Numbered from the stretch's first letter, positions 10,187 through 20,428 are shown. The stretch is 64,000 bases of DNA from Geobacillus thermoleovorans (GCF_001610955.1 NZ_CP014335.1:2241001-2305000); one strand, 5' to 3'. Numbers and translations are program-made. The notes: generated by a model from the sequence alone, not told the origin.

Positions 10187-10309
10187 CGTCCCCACGCCGT
10201 CTAGGGTTGGCTTCGAGGCCGGCGTTTGTGGGGAATCCCTTCATTAGGATGGAATGATTCCCTAACCGAACATCCCATGTTTTCCTGACGCCTCCAAGCT
10301 GGAGACGCC
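10187..10309 (-). other. Cluster of stem-loops between bkdAB and bkdB
   Basis: Three inverted repeats fill the only sizeable gap inside the bkd operon: CCCCAC (10190-10195)/GTGGGG (10228-10233), GGGAATC (10231-10237)/GATTCCC (10256-10262), and GACGCCTCC/GGAGACGCC (10287-10309). None has a T-run on the minus (coding) strand, so full termination is unlikely. RNA processing or stabilisation that sets E2 stoichiometry is an inference. Confidence 0.5.
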
Positions 10310-10322
10310 TTTTGTTCATCTG

Positions 10323-11306
10323 TTAAAACGCCGCTAATTCGCGCATTGCTTTTTCGACTTTTTCTGGATTGATCATAAAGAATTTTTCCATCGTCGGCGC
10401 ATACGGCATGGCCGGAACGTCCGGGCCGGCGAGGCGCATAATCGGCGCGTCGAGATCAAACAAACAATGCTCCGCGATAATGGCGGCGACTTCGCTCATG
10501 ACGCTGCCTTCTTTATTGTCTTCCGTAATGAGCAGCACTTTTCCTGTTTTGCTCGCCGCCTCGATGATCGCTTCTTTGTCGAGCGGATAGACGGTGCGCA
10601 AATCGAGCAGATGGACAGAAATGCCGTCTTGGGCGACGCGCTCGGCCGCCTGCAAGGCAAAATGGACGCACAGCCCGTACGTGATGACCGTGATGTCATC
10701 GCCTTCACGCTTGACGTCCGCCTTGCCGATCGGAAGCACGTAGTCGTCCTCCGGCACTTCCCCTTTAATGAGGCGGTAGGCGCGTTTATGCTCGAAAAAG
10801 AGCACCGGGTCTTCGTCGCGAATCGCCGCTTTCAGCAGCCCTTTCACATCGTACGGCGTCGACGGCATGACGATTTTTAACCCAGGCTGGTTGGCGAAAA
10901 TCGCTTCGACTGACTGCGAATGGTACAAAGCGCCGTGAACGCCGCCGCCGTATGGGGCGCGGATGACGATCGGGCAGTTCCAGTCGTTGTTCGAGCGATA
11001 GCGGATGCGCGCCGCTTCAGAAATGATTTGGTTGACCGCCGGCATGATAAAATCGGCAAACTGAATTTCGGCAATCGGGCGCAGGCCGTACATCGCCGCG
11101 CCGATGCCGACGCCGACGATCGCCGACTCGGAAAGCGGCGTGTCGATGACGCGCTCTTCGCCGAACTGCTCGTACAATCCTTGCGTCGCTTTGAACACTC
11201 CGCCTTTCCGGCCGACGTCTTCTCCTAACACAAACACGCGCGGGTCGCGCTCCATCTCTTCACGAATCGCCATCGTAACCGCATCAATATAGGAAATAAC
11301 AGGCAT
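10323..11306 (-). CDS. bkdAB: Branched-chain 2-oxoacid dehydrogenase E1 beta subunit
   Basis: 327 residues from the ATG at 11306 (MPVISYIDAV), preceded by AAGGGGG; the frame is open 15 codons more. It has the transketolase central and C-terminal domains, with FVLGEDVGRKGGVFKATQGL, DTPLSESAIVGVGIGAA and IVIRAPYGGG. With BkdAA it makes the thiamin-diphosphate E1 heterotetramer that decarboxylates valine-, leucine- and isoleucine-derived keto acids. It follows bkdAA after 13 bp. Confidence 0.96.
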   Translation of the reverse strand: MPVISYIDAVTMAIREEMERDPRVFVLGEDVGRKGGVFKATQGLYEQFGEERVIDTPLSESAIVGVGIGAAMYGLRPIAEIQFADFIMPAVNQIISEAARIRYRSNNDWNCPIVIRAPYGGGVHGALYHSQSVEAIFANQPGLKIVMPSTPYDVKGLLKAAIRDEDPVLFFEHKRAYRLIKGEVPEDDYVLPIGKADVKREGDDITVITYGLCVHFALQAAERVAQDGISVHLLDLRTVYPLDKEAIIEAASKTGKVLLITEDNKEGSVMSEVAAIIAEHCLFDLDAPIMRLAGPDVPAMPYAPTMEKFFMINPEKVEKAMRELAAF

Positions 11307-11319
11307 CGTCGATTCCCCC

Positions 11320-12315
11320 TTACTCCTCGGCATACACGTAGCGAAGCGCATGCTCCGGCTCGGCGTACGGAGCCTTCTCCGCGTAGTCGGTCGCTTCGTT
11401 CACTTCTTTCATGACGCGCGCTTGAATGTCCTCGTCAAGCTGGTCGGTCAAAACGCCGGTTTCTTTCAAATAGTTGGCAAACGACACGATCGGGTCTTTG
11501 GCGCGCGCTTCGGCGAGCTCTTCTTCCGTCCGATAGACGCGGTGGTCATCGTCCGACGAGTGCGACGTCAGCCGGTATGTCACGGCCTCGATGAGCGTCG
11601 GCCCTTCGCCGCGGCGGGCGCGGTCGGCCGCTTCTTTCACGACTCGGTACACTTCAAGCGGATCGGTGCCGTCGACCGTATAGCCCGGCATGCCATAGCC
11701 GATGGCGCGGTCGGACACCTTTTCGCACGCGAGTTGTTTCGAAATGGGCACGGAAATGGCGTACTTGTTGTTTTCGCACATAAAGATGACTGGGAGTTTA
11801 TGAACGCCGGCGAAGTTCGCCCCTTCATGGAAGTCGCCTTGGTTCGACGACCCTTCGCCGAACGTGACGAAGGCGACAAAATCTTTCTTTTCCATTTTCG
11901 CCGCCAGCGCAAAGCCAACCGCATGCGGCACTTGCGTCGTCACGGGCGATGAACCGGTGACGATCCGGTTTTTCTTTTTCCCGAAATGCCCTGGCATTTG
12001 CCGGCCGCCGGAGTTCGGGTCTTCCGCCTTGGCAAACGCCGCCAACATCAATTCTCTCGGCGTCATGCCAAACGTCAGGACAACGCCCACATCGCGGTAA
12101 TACGGCAAGACATAGTCTTTCGTCCGGTCGAGGGCGAATGCCGCGCCGACTTGCGCCGCCTCCTGCCCTTGGCATGAGATGACGAACGGAATTTTCCCCG
12201 CGCGGTTTAACAGCCACATCCGTTCATCGAGCTTGCGGGCCAAGAGCATCGTTTCATACATTTCCAACACCGTGTCATCGCTTAATCCAAGCGCCTGATG
12301 ACGGTTTTGCGCCAT
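11320..12315 (-). CDS. bkdAA: Branched-chain 2-oxoacid dehydrogenase E1 alpha subunit
   Basis: 331 residues from the ATG at 12315 (MAQNRHQALGLSDD), chosen because GGGAGG precedes it; the frame extends 12 codons upstream. The thiamin-diphosphate motif GDG...NN is present in the variant form GEGSSNQGDFHEG...FMCENNKYAIS. RLTSHSSDDDHRVYR corresponds to the phosphorylation-loop region of the family. Partner of BkdAB in the bkd operon. Confidence 0.95.
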   Translation of the reverse strand: MAQNRHQALGLSDDTVLEMYETMLLARKLDERMWLLNRAGKIPFVISCQGQEAAQVGAAFALDRTKDYVLPYYRDVGVVLTFGMTPRELMLAAFAKAEDPNSGGRQMPGHFGKKKNRIVTGSSPVTTQVPHAVGFALAAKMEKKDFVAFVTFGEGSSNQGDFHEGANFAGVHKLPVIFMCENNKYAISVPISKQLACEKVSDRAIGYGMPGYTVDGTDPLEVYRVVKEAADRARRGEGPTLIEAVTYRLTSHSSDDDHRVYRTEEELAEARAKDPIVSFANYLKETGVLTDQLDEDIQARVMKEVNEATDYAEKAPYAEPEHALRYVYAEE

Positions 12316-12384
12316 CGCAACAACCTCCCTTAGATTCACATAGTCAACCAATGATCACGCGCCGCGCGCATACGGCGAAATCGG

Positions 12385-13806
12385 TTAAAAATGAATAGCT
12401 TTGCCATCGACCGCCAGCGCCGCTTCCGCCATGGCCTCTGACAGCGTCGGATGCGGATGGATCGCATGCGCCACTTCCCACGGAGCCGCATCAAGCACGC
12501 GGGCGAGACCGGCTTCGGAAATCAAATCGGTCACGTGCGGCCCGACCATATGGACGCCAAGCAGATCGTCCGTGTTCCGGTCGGCGATGAGTTTCACAAA
12601 CCCTTCCGCCTCACCGAACACAAGCGCCTTGCCAATGGCTTTAAACGGAAATTTGCCGACCTTGACATCATAGCCTTTCGCTTTCGCCTCTTGTTCGGTT
12701 AAGCCGACCGCCGCCGCTTCCGGACGGGTGTAAATGCAGCGGGGCACCATCGTATAGTCAATCGGCGCTGGGTTGTGCCCGGCCAAATGCTCAATGGCGA
12801 CAATCCCTTCATGGGCGGCGACATGGGCAAGCTGCAGGCCGCCGATGACATCGCCGATCGCGTAAATGTGCGATTCTTTCGTTTGGCCGAACTCGTTCGT
12901 TTGAATATACCCCTTCTCCACGACAATCTCGGTGTTTTCCAAGCCGATCCCCTCAATGTTCGCCTGCCGCCCGACGGAAACAAGCATCTTGTCGGCCGTA
13001 AACGTTTTCCGCTCGCCTTGATGCTCCGCTTGGATCGTGACGCCGTTTCCTTTCTCGAGCGTTTCCGGCAGCACTTTCGCTCCCGCGACGATGTTGACAC
13101 CGCGGCGGCGGAGCAGTTTTTCCATTTCTTTTGACACGTCTTCATCTTCTGTCGGCAAAATGCGATCGGCATATTCGAGCACCGTCACGTCAACGCCGAA
13201 ATCATTAAGCATGGACGCCCATTCCATGCCGATCACACCGCCGCCGACGATCAAGATGGACGAGGGGAGCGTCTCCATTTGCAACGCCTCATCGGACGTC
13301 ATCACGAATTCGCCGTCCGGCTCGAGCCCCGGCAGCGTGCGCGGGCGCGAACCGGTGGCGATGACGACGAATTTCGGGACGAGCATTTCGTTTTCGCTGC
13401 CGTCGTTCATTTCGACCGACACCGTCCCCGGCAGCGGGGAAAAGATCGACGGGCCGAGCAGGCGGCCGGTTCCGGCGTACACATCGATTTTCCCTTTTTT
13501 CATCAAATGCTGCACGCCTTTGTGGAGCTGCTCAACAATCGCCGCTTTGCGCGCCTGCACTTTGGCAAAATCAAGGCGCACGCCGTCGGCGATGACGCCA
13601 AACGCCTCGCCGTTTTTCGTTTGTGCGTACACTTCGGCACTGCGAAGCAGCGCTTTGGACGGAATGCAGCCAGCGTGCAGGCACGTGCCGCCGAGCTTCC
13701 CTTTTTCCACAACGGCCGTTTTCAACCCGAGCTGCGAGGCGCGAATGGCGGCCACATAGCCACCCGTTCCTCCGCCGAGAATGACGACATCGTATTCTTT
13801 TGCCAT
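12385..13806 (-). CDS. lpdV: Dihydrolipoyl dehydrogenase E3 of the branched-chain complex
   Basis: 473 residues. N-terminal FAD motif GGGTGGYVAAIRA, redox-active disulphide GGTCLHAGCIPSK, NAD motif GGGVIGMEWASM, and a C-terminal dimer domain with the catalytic base in HPHPTLSEAM. It reoxidises the E2 lipoyl groups to NADH. Its place between buk and bkdAA marks it as the complex-specific E3. Confidence 0.96.
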   Translation of the reverse strand: MAKEYDVVILGGGTGGYVAAIRASQLGLKTAVVEKGKLGGTCLHAGCIPSKALLRSAEVYAQTKNGEAFGVIADGVRLDFAKVQARKAAIVEQLHKGVQHLMKKGKIDVYAGTGRLLGPSIFSPLPGTVSVEMNDGSENEMLVPKFVVIATGSRPRTLPGLEPDGEFVMTSDEALQMETLPSSILIVGGGVIGMEWASMLNDFGVDVTVLEYADRILPTEDEDVSKEMEKLLRRRGVNIVAGAKVLPETLEKGNGVTIQAEHQGERKTFTADKMLVSVGRQANIEGIGLENTEIVVEKGYIQTNEFGQTKESHIYAIGDVIGGLQLAHVAAHEGIVAIEHLAGHNPAPIDYTMVPRCIYTRPEAAAVGLTEQEAKAKGYDVKVGKFPFKAIGKALVFGEAEGFVKLIADRNTDDLLGVHMVGPHVTDLISEAGLARVLDAAPWEVAHAIHPHPTLSEAMAEAALAVDGKAIHF

Positions 13807-13836
13807 CTTGCCTTCTCCTTTCTGTCCGTTGCCGCA

Positions 13837-14949
13837 TCAGCGCCGGGCTGGAACCGGCGAAACGGCCTTGCCTGGATACACTTTTTCCTCTTCTTCGCCG
13901 CGCAGGACGCGAAGCGCGCCTTCAGCGAGCGCCTGCAGTTCGTTTTCGCCCGGATGGACGATGACATCGGCGATCCATTGCACGCGGCGAGTGATCTGTT
14001 CGACAAACGATTTGCCATACGCCAGTCCGCCGGTCAAAATGATGGCGTCGACTTTGCCGGAAAGCACGGCGCTTGCCGCACCGATTTCTTTCGCCACTTG
14101 GTACGCCATCGCCTCATACACGAGCTTGGCCTTTTCATCGCCGGCTTCGATCATTTTCTCGACTTTCACCGCATCATTCGTGCCAAGATAACCGACAAGG
14201 CCGCCGCCGCCGACGAGCATGTTCATGATCTCTTCGCGGTAATATTCACCAGAGAAGCATAAAGCAACCAAATCGCCCGCTGGCACCGTCCCGGCGCGCT
14301 CCGGGCTGAACGGGCCTTCGCCGTCAAGGCCGTTGTTGACATCGACGACCCTTCCTTGCTTGTGGGCGCCGACCGTGATGCCGCCGCCCATATGGGCGAC
14401 GATCAAGTTCAGTTCGTCATACCGTTTCCCAAGCTGCTTGGCGACGCGGCGCGCGACCGCCTTTTGGTTTAAAGCATGGAAAATGCTGCGCCGCTCAATG
14501 AGCGGAAATCCGCTGATCCGGGCAATTGGATCGAGTTCGTCGACAACGACCGGATCGACGATAAACGCCGGGATGTTTAAGGCCGAGGCGATCTCATGCG
14601 CCAAAATGCCGCCGAGGTTGGACGCGTGCTGGCCGGAATATCCGCGCCGCAAATCTTCAAGCATCGCCTCATTGACGCGATACGTTCCGCCTTCGATCGG
14701 ACGGAGAAGCCCTCCGCGGCCGCAGACGGCGCTCAACTTCGATAAATTGATTCCTTCTTCATCCAGTGCTTGCAAAATCGTTTGCTTGCGGAACTCATAC
14801 TGGTCCGCGATCGTTTTATATTGCCGAAGCACGTCCGCCTCATGGCGGATCGTTTTTTCGAGCAATGGCCGTTCGTTTTCAAAGACGCCGATCTTCGTTG
14901 AAGTCGAGCCTGGATTGATCGTTAAAATGCGAAACTTCTGCTCTTCCAT
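13837..14949 (-). CDS. buk: Butyrate (branched-chain fatty acid) kinase
   Basis: 370 residues of the acetokinase superfamily. N-terminal [12 protein letters not shown] phosphate loop, [30 protein letters not shown] and GGLAYG. It forms ATP and a short-chain fatty acid from acyl-phosphate, working with Ptb upstream so that branched acyl-CoAs give substrate-level ATP. It lies in the operon between bcd and lpdV. Confidence 0.95.
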   Translation of the reverse strand: MEEQKFRILTINPGSTSTKIGVFENERPLLEKTIRHEADVLRQYKTIADQYEFRKQTILQALDEEGINLSKLSAVCGRGGLLRPIEGGTYRVNEAMLEDLRRGYSGQHASNLGGILAHEIASALNIPAFIVDPVVVDELDPIARISGFPLIERRSIFHALNQKAVARRVAKQLGKRYDELNLIVAHMGGGITVGAHKQGRVVDVNNGLDGEGPFSPERAGTVPAGDLVALCFSGEYYREEIMNMLVGGGGLVGYLGTNDAVKVEKMIEAGDEKAKLVYEAMAYQVAKEIGAASAVLSGKVDAIILTGGLAYGKSFVEQITRRVQWIADVIVHPGENELQALAEGALRVLRGEEEEKVYPGKAVSPVPARR

Positions 14950-15004
14950 CGTTGCTGTCCCTCCATCATCCGCCGGCGGGGCGGAAGGCCGCCCCTCGCC
15001 ACTA

Positions 15005-16108
15005 TTAGCGGGCGCGGCGGCGGCTTAAAATATGATGGCCGTTTTGCAAAAATTGGCTGCGCGCTTTGCGCATCGTTTCAATTCGTTCTTCGGCCATCCG
15101 GTCAGCGGCCACATACGTTGGAATGTTGTCACGCTTGGCGATGGCAAACACTTTTTCGATGTTGTCATAAATTTGCTCGATTTTTTTCATCGCCCGTTCA
15201 CGGTTGTAGCCGTACAGCTCATCGGCGACGTTGATGACGCCGCCGGCGTTGATCACATAATCTGGTGCATAGACGATGCCCATTTCATGGATCATGTCGC
15301 CATGGCGCGGCTCTTTCAGCTGGTTGTTCGCCGAGCCGGCGATCACTTTCGCTTTCAGCTGCGGAATCGTTTGGTCGTTGATGATGCCGCCGAGCGCGCA
15401 TGGAGCAAAAATGTCGCACTCCACGCCGTAAATGTCGTTCGGGTCGACCGCTTTCGCCCCAAATTCCTCGACCGCGCGCGCCACCGCTTCCTTGTTGATG
15501 TCGGTAACGATGAGTTTCGCTCCTTCTTCGTGCAAATGGCGGCATAAATGGTAGGCGACATTGCCAACCCCTTGGACGGCGACAACTTTTCCTTCAAGCG
15601 AATCGCTGCCAAACGCTTCCTTCGCCGCCGCTTTCATCCCGCGATATACGCCGTAAGCCGTGGCCGGCGACGGGTTGCCGGATGAGCCGAATTCCGGCGA
15701 AATCCCGGTGACATAGTCCGTTTCCTGATAGATGATGTCCATATCGGCAACGGTCGTGCCGACGTCTTCCGCCGTGATGTAGCGGCCGTTCAGCCCTTGA
15801 ATGAACCGGCCGAACGCGCGGAACATCGCCTCGTTTTTATCTTTGCGCGGATCGCCGATGATGACCGTCTTGCCCCCGCCTAAATTAAGGCCGGCGGCCG
15901 CGTTTTTGTACGTCATGCCGCGGGCGAGGCGCAGGGCGTCTTCAAGCGCCTCTTCTTCCGAATTGTACATCCACATGCGCGTCCCGCCGAGCGCCGGGCC
16001 GAGCGTCGTGTCATGAATGACAATGATCGCCTTCAATCCGGATTCTTTGTCTTGGCAAAACAACACTTGCTCATAATCATATTTTTCCATATATTGAAAC
16101 AGTTCCAT
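15005..16108 (-). CDS. bcd: Leucine dehydrogenase
   Basis: 367 residues of the Glu/Leu/Phe/Val dehydrogenase family. The glycine-rich substrate loop with catalytic Lys is seen in [17 protein letters not shown], further TAEDVGTT, and the NAD-binding [20 protein letters not shown]. It deaminates leucine, valine and isoleucine to the keto acids used by the Bkd complex. An ATG one codon earlier is an alternative start. Confidence 0.96.
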   Translation of the reverse strand: MELFQYMEKYDYEQVLFCQDKESGLKAIIVIHDTTLGPALGGTRMWMYNSEEEALEDALRLARGMTYKNAAAGLNLGGGKTVIIGDPRKDKNEAMFRAFGRFIQGLNGRYITAEDVGTTVADMDIIYQETDYVTGISPEFGSSGNPSPATAYGVYRGMKAAAKEAFGSDSLEGKVVAVQGVGNVAYHLCRHLHEEGAKLIVTDINKEAVARAVEEFGAKAVDPNDIYGVECDIFAPCALGGIINDQTIPQLKAKVIAGSANNQLKEPRHGDMIHEMGIVYAPDYVINAGGVINVADELYGYNRERAMKKIEQIYDNIEKVFAIAKRDNIPTYVAADRMAEERIETMRKARSQFLQNGHHILSRRRAR

Positions 16109-16132
16109 CACTGATGGCCTCCTTCATCTATT

Positions 16133-17035
16133 TCATTTTGCTGCCGAACAAATAGCAAGCGCCAACGAATACAGTTTGCTTTCCGCCGAGTCGGCGCGCG
16201 ACGTCAACACGATCGGCGCCTTCGCCCCAGCGATGACTGCGCCGACGCGTGCGTTCGCAAAATAGACGAGCGACTTATACAGCATGTTGCCGGATTCAAT
16301 GTCCGGCACAAGCAAAATATCAGCCTGTCCAGCCACTTCGCTTTCAATCCGCTTATGCTTCGCCGCCGCCAGCGACACCGCGTTGTCCAACGCAAGCGGT
16401 CCGTCAACGAGGCAATGTTCGATTTGCCCCCGCTTTTGCATCATTGCGAGCGCCGCTGCATCAAGTGTTGCCGGCATGGCCGGATTGACCGTCTCCACCG
16501 CCGCCAGCGCCGCGACTTTCGGGCGCTCGATGCCGATGGAGCGCGCGATGCTGACGGCGTTGTTGACAATTTGCACCTTTTGCTCCAAATCCGGAGCGAT
16601 GTTCATCGCCGCGTCGGTGACGATGACAAATCGTTCAAACTCCGGCACCTCAAAAACAGCGACATGGGACAACACCTTCCCAGCGCGCAACCCATACTCC
16701 TTGTTCAAGACCGCTTTCAGCAGCGTTGCCGTCGGCACATGCCCTTTCATCAACGCATCCGCCTCGTTCAAATGGACGGCGCGCACGGCAAGCTCTGCGG
16801 CTTGCCCGATCGAATTCGCATGAACGACATCGACGTCGGAAAAGCGGGCGCATCCTTTTTCCTTCAACAGCCGTCCGAGCCGCTCCCGATCGCCATAAAG
16901 CACAAAGCGTCCGAGACGGTGTTCGAGCGCCATCGCCACCGCTTCAATCACTTCTTCATCTTCCGCCGCCGCCACGGCCACCGTCCGGTCCTGGCATTGT
17001 CTTGCTTCTTGCACTAACGATTCAAGCTTCATCAT
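16133..17035 (-). CDS. ptb: Phosphate butyryltransferase
   Basis: 300 residues from the ATG at 17035 (MMKLESLVQEARQ); the next codon is also ATG and matches the B. subtilis start. The frame stays open to 17095, but that would place the start inside the sigma-54 promoter, upstream of the expected transcript start, so it is rejected. Family phosphotransacetylase: AAAEDEEVIEAV, LMKGHVPTATLLKAVLN, VTDAAMNIAPDLEQKVQIVNN. Converts branched acyl-CoA plus phosphate to acyl-phosphate for Buk. First gene of the operon. Confidence 0.94.
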   Translation of the reverse strand: MMKLESLVQEARQCQDRTVAVAAAEDEEVIEAVAMALEHRLGRFVLYGDRERLGRLLKEKGCARFSDVDVVHANSIGQAAELAVRAVHLNEADALMKGHVPTATLLKAVLNKEYGLRAGKVLSHVAVFEVPEFERFVIVTDAAMNIAPDLEQKVQIVNNAVSIARSIGIERPKVAALAAVETVNPAMPATLDAAALAMMQKRGQIEHCLVDGPLALDNAVSLAAAKHKRIESEVAGQADILLVPDIESGNMLYKSLVYFANARVGAVIAGAKAPIVLTSRADSAESKLYSLALAICSAAK

Positions 17036-17077
17036 CTGCACCAACCTTTTCTGCAAATCGTGCGGCACAGTCTTTTT

Positions 17078-17095
17078 ATGCAAAAACTGTGCCAA
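17078..17095 (-). promoter_or_regulatory. Sigma-54 (SigL) promoter of the ptb-bkd operon
   Basis: On the minus strand TTGGCAC (-24) and TTGCAT (-12) match the sigma-54 consensus TGGCAC-N5-TTGCA exactly, with the GG and GC pairs 12 bp apart. The activator gene bkdR lies immediately upstream, as in B. subtilis. Confidence 0.95.
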
Positions 17096-17106
17096 CCAAA
17101 AATGAC

Positions 17107-17120
17107 TGAAAGCGCTTTAA
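17107..17120 (-). promoter_or_regulatory. cre-like palindrome upstream of the sigma-54 promoter
   Basis: TGAAAGCGCTTTAA resembles the CcpA cre consensus (TGWAANCGNTNWCA) with one change, and is itself close to a perfect palindrome. It lies 12 bp upstream of the -24 element. Either catabolite control or a BkdR enhancer site could explain it. Confidence 0.4.
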
Positions 17121-17172
17121 AACACACTACCTTCGCAAACAGATATGTGCAATATTCTTCACTCCGCGCAAA

Positions 17173-19242
17173 TTATTGCATGATATTTTTGTCAAGCCCG
17201 TATTTCTCCAGCTTGTAATATAAATTGCGCACCGAAATGCCAAGCGCCCGGGCCGCCGCTGTTTTATTGCCGCGATGGCGGCGAAGCGCCTGCTCAATCA
17301 AGCTCGCTTCGTATCGGCTCACCATTTCCTCAAGCGGCCGAATCTCCTCTTCCGTTTCCACTCGATGAGCCGGCACTGACGAAGGCGAAGCGAGCGGCGG
17401 CAAATGCGTCGCATCGATCATCACTTCATGAAATTTCATGAAAATCATCGCCCGCCCGAGCACATTTTCGAGCTCGCGGACATTTCCCGGCCAATCATAG
17501 GCAAGAAGCTTCGCCATCGCTTCATCCGTGACACCTTCGACGTTGCGCCCGTAATCTTGGTTCAGTTTCTGGATCAAACGCCGGCAAAGAGCTGGAATGT
17601 CTTCCTTGCGGGCACGCAGCGGCGGAATATAAATCGGCATCCGATTGAGCCGATAGTATAAGTCTTCGCGAAAGGCGCCTTCGGCAATCGCTTTTTCAAG
17701 GTTGACGTTCGTGGCGGCGATGACGCGGACGTTGATCGGGATCGGCTTCGTCCCGCCGACGCGGACGATCTCCCGCTCCTGCAAGACGCGGAGCAGCTTC
17801 GCCTGCGTGCTGGCCGACAGTTCGCCGATTTCGTCAAGGAAAATGCTTCCGTTGTTTGCTTCTTCAAACAGCCCTCGCTTGCCTCCGCGCCGCGCGCCGG
17901 AAAACGCTCCTTCCTCATAGCCAAACAGTTCGCTTTCCAATAATGTTTCCGGAATGGCCGCGCAGTTGACGCGGATAAACTTGTTATACTTTCGGTCGCT
18001 CGCGTTGTGAATGGCGTGGGCGAACAGCTCCTTGCCCGTCCCTGATTCCCCCCGCAGCAAAATCGTCGCCGGTGTTTTCGCCGCCAGCTTCGCCTGCTCG
18101 ATCGCCACCTTCATCTCCTCTGACTCACCGACAATATCCGCAAACGAATATTTCGCCTCGAGCGTGCGGATGATTTGCCGCGCCCGATTGAGCTCAGTCG
18201 TCAGCCGCTGAATTTCTGACACATCATGAATGACGCCGACGCTCCCTTTCAATACGCCATCAACAATAATCGGCGCAACATTGACGATGACATCCCGGTT
18301 TTTCGGGCCGACTTTCATGCGCGCTCCGCGCACCGGGCGGCGCGTTTTCAATACTTGCATATGCATGCTTTCCCCTTCGGCGATGTCGGCGGTCGCCGGT
18401 TTGCCGATGACGTCTTCCTCTGTCAAACCGGTGAGCCGTGTATACGCCGGGTTGATCAAAATACCGTTCCCATTTTCATCGACGACGGAAATCGCCTCTT
18501 CCGACGAATAGATGATCGCTTCGAGCATCATGCGGACTTCTTTTAAGTCGGTGATTTCTTCCGCCAAAGCGACAAGCTCGGTGATGTCCTTGAATACCGC
18601 GAGCGCCCCAAACAGTTTGCCATTGTCATCGATGATCGGGATGCGGGTGGTGATCAATTTTTTTCCATTGGCCAGCTCCACTTCTTGATGAAACTCCGTC
18701 TGCCTCGTTTCGAGCACGCGCGGCAAGCCGCTTGACGGCAGAACGGTCAAAATATGCTTGCCGATCACTTTGTCTTTATCGACTTCAAGCAGCTCCGCCG
18801 CGCTTTGATTCATATCGGTAATGTAACCATATTCATCAACGACAATCATGCCATCGTGGGACGAATGAAAGATGAGCGCGCGCCGAGCCGCTTCGCTTTT
18901 CAATTTGGCGATGAGCGCTTCTTTTTCTTCAACGAGCTCGGCCATCATCTGCGCGACTGCACTTGGGACAATATTGGCTCCCTCTGGCGCCAATCGACGG
19001 ATTTCCTCAAGGACATCCGCCCTGCCCGTCGTTTCAATGATCAAATCAAGCGGCTCGGCCATCCATGGACGCCAGTCGCTCGCAGCAGCGATGCCCCATT
19101 TTTGCGCCAGTTGCACCCCCGGAGCTTGTTCATCGACGTCAACAACCGCCACAACGTCAAATCCCGACGCCCCGTGAAGCAGCTTCAAAAGCGACATTCC
19201 GCGCGAGTCAGCCCCAATGATCATCACTTTTTTCATGTCCAT
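17173..19242 (-). CDS. bkdR: Sigma-54-dependent activator of branched-chain catabolism
   Basis: 689 residues. An N-terminal Rossmann-like sensory region ([16 protein letters not shown]) comes first. Two PAS domains follow (~125-235 and ~240-355). An AAA+ domain carries Walker A GESGTGKE, the sigma-54-contacting loop GAFSGA (usual form GAFTGA), Walker [10 protein letters not shown] and the arginine-finger region. A Fis-type helix-turn-helix ([20 protein letters not shown]) ends the protein. It faces the ptb operon, which has a sigma-54 promoter. ATG codons at 19242 and 19236 are both possible; the second is better spaced from GGTGA. Confidence 0.95.
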   Translation of the reverse strand: MDMKKVMIIGADSRGMSLLKLLHGASGFDVVAVVDVDEQAPGVQLAQKWGIAAASDWRPWMAEPLDLIIETTGRADVLEEIRRLAPEGANIVPSAVAQMMAELVEEKEALIAKLKSEAARRALIFHSSHDGMIVVDEYGYITDMNQSAAELLEVDKDKVIGKHILTVLPSSGLPRVLETRQTEFHQEVELANGKKLITTRIPIIDDNGKLFGALAVFKDITELVALAEEITDLKEVRMMLEAIIYSSEEAISVVDENGNGILINPAYTRLTGLTEEDVIGKPATADIAEGESMHMQVLKTRRPVRGARMKVGPKNRDVIVNVAPIIVDGVLKGSVGVIHDVSEIQRLTTELNRARQIIRTLEAKYSFADIVGESEEMKVAIEQAKLAAKTPATILLRGESGTGKELFAHAIHNASDRKYNKFIRVNCAAIPETLLESELFGYEEGAFSGARRGGKRGLFEEANNGSIFLDEIGELSASTQAKLLRVLQEREIVRVGGTKPIPINVRVIAATNVNLEKAIAEGAFREDLYYRLNRMPIYIPPLRARKEDIPALCRRLIQKLNQDYGRNVEGVTDEAMAKLLAYDWPGNVRELENVLGRAMIFMKFHEVMIDATHLPPLASPSSVPAHRVETEEEIRPLEEMVSRYEASLIEQALRRHRGNKTAAARALGISVRNLYYKLEKYGLDKNIMQ

Positions 19243-19306
19243 TCACCACACTTTATAGTATGCCAATTTTTGCAGACACTTTTATCATACTTGATTTGCT
19301 CTTTCC

Positions 19307-19334
19307 TTGACAAACGCCCAATAACCGCTATGAT
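19307..19334 (+). promoter_or_regulatory. Sigma-A promoter of yqzF
   Basis: TTGACA (19307-19312), a 16-bp spacer and TATGAT (19329-19334), 41 bp before the yqzF start. Confidence 0.65.
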
Positions 19335-19375
19335 AGTCGATAAGGCTACTCTTTTCGGAAAGGAACGCGATCGCG

Positions 19376-19624
19376 ATGGGGCGAATGATTGCGCTGTTGA
19401 TTTTAGTCATTCCCGGGCTTGGAGCGGCGCTTGGCATCAAATGGATGCGCGATGCGTTGTTTGGCATCAACGGGCCGCTGTTTTCTGCCTTATGGCTGCA
19501 ATTTCTCGCCGGGCTCGCGCTGTTTGCCGCTGGGCTGGCGTTTCTCGGCGGTTTTTTGCTGCACCGCGACCGGAAACGCAACAAAGTGCAGGCGCGTTTT
19601 CAACGAAAACGAAAAACGCCTTGA
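19376..19624 (+). CDS. yqzF: DUF2627 small membrane protein YqzF
   Basis: 82 residues with two predicted membrane segments (IALLILVIPGLGAALGIK and LQFLAGLALFAAGLAFLGG) and a basic C-terminus (HRDRKRNKVQ), the layout of the DUF2627/YqzF family. Position next to bkdR matches B. subtilis. Function unknown. A second ATG three codons in is an alternative start. Confidence 0.85.
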   Translation: MGRMIALLILVIPGLGAALGIKWMRDALFGINGPLFSALWLQFLAGLALFAAGLAFLGGFLLHRDRKRNKVQARFQRKRKTP

Positions 19625-19683
19625 CCCGGAACGTTGATGCCTATTACACTGGGAAAACATCCATTTCAAGGCAAACAAAAAAT

Positions 19684-19706
19684 GCCTTAACGTCTCTCGT
19701 TAAGGC
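19684..19706. terminator. Bidirectional terminator between yqzF and the phosphodiesterase gene
   Basis: GCCTTAACG-tctct-CGTTAAGGC with T-rich tails on both strands. It serves the convergent yqzF and phosphodiesterase genes and overlaps the latter's last codons. Confidence 0.85.
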
Positions 19707-20428
19707 GTTTTCTCTTTCCATTGCTTCGCTTGGCGCGGGTAGTCGGTGAAGACGGCGTCAACGCCATAAGCAAACATCGTTTTCATCACATTTCGCTTAT
19801 TTACCGTAAACGGGCGGACCGCCACCCCGCGCCGCCGCGCTTCGGCGGCAAATTCCGCCGTCACCGTCCGATAGTGCGGATGCACCCCGTCGGCGTTCAT
19901 GGCACGCACATACGTCCATGGGGCATACAGCGGCTCAATGTACAAGAGCGCCGTCTCGATTTCCGGTGCAAGCGTTCGGCAAAGGCGCATGCTATGATGA
20001 TTGAACGATGACAAAATCGTCCGCTTCTCAAGCCCATAGCGGCGCACGAGGGAGATCGTTTTTTGCTCAAGCGTTTCGTAGGCGATGAGGCTATTTTTCA
20101 GCTCGATGTTGACCGCCATCCGTGTTGATGACAGCCAAGCAAGCACTTCCTCAAGATGCGGAATCGGACAATGGCCGTGTTTGCCGTCCCACATGGCCGC
20201 CGCGTTCAATCGGCGCAGTTCGCGGTACGTGATGTCTTTCACCCAGCCGCTGCCGTCCGTCGTCCGGTCGACCGTTTCGTCATGAATGACGACCACTTCG
20301 CCGTCTTTTGTGAGCTGCACATCCAATTCAATGCCGTCCGCTCCCGCTTTTTCCGCCTCGATAAACGCCGCCATCGTATTTTCCGGGTGCGTCCCCGCCG
20401 CCCCGCGGTGGGCAAAAATCAATGTCAT
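19700..20428 (-). CDS. Glycerophosphodiester phosphodiesterase (YqiK-like)
   Basis: 242 residues from the ATG at 20428 (MTLIFAHRG), which follows GGAAGAAGG; the frame is open 7 codons more. GDPD-family TIM barrel: HRGAAGTHPENTMAAF, GADGIELDVQLTKDGEVVVIHDETVDRTTDG, with metal-binding Glu/Asp and catalytic His residues in place. Hydrolyses glycerophosphodiesters to glycerol-3-phosphate and an alcohol. No signal peptide, so cytoplasmic. Corresponds in position to B. subtilis yqiK. Confidence 0.92.
   Translation of the reverse strand: MTLIFAHRGAAGTHPENTMAAFIEAEKAGADGIELDVQLTKDGEVVVIHDETVDRTTDGSGWVKDITYRELRRLNAAAMWDGKHGHCPIPHLEEVLAWLSSTRMAVNIELKNSLIAYETLEQKTISLVRRYGLEKRTILSSFNHHSMRLCRTLAPEIETALLYIEPLYAPWTYVRAMNADGVHPHYRTVTAEFAAEARRRGVAVRPFTVNKRNVMKTMFAYGVDAVFTDYPRQAKQWKEKTP

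Noticed and set aside
9291..10247. 318-codon + strand open frame opposite bkdB
   Set aside because: Antisense to the Ala/Pro-rich E2 linkers, low-complexity Arg/Phe product, no ribosome site.
13279..14262. 327-codon + strand open frame spanning the lpdV-buk junction
   Set aside because: Crosses two confirmed minus-strand genes and matches no family.
17036..17095. Upstream start of ptb at 17095
   Set aside because: It lies inside the sigma-54 promoter, before the expected transcript start.
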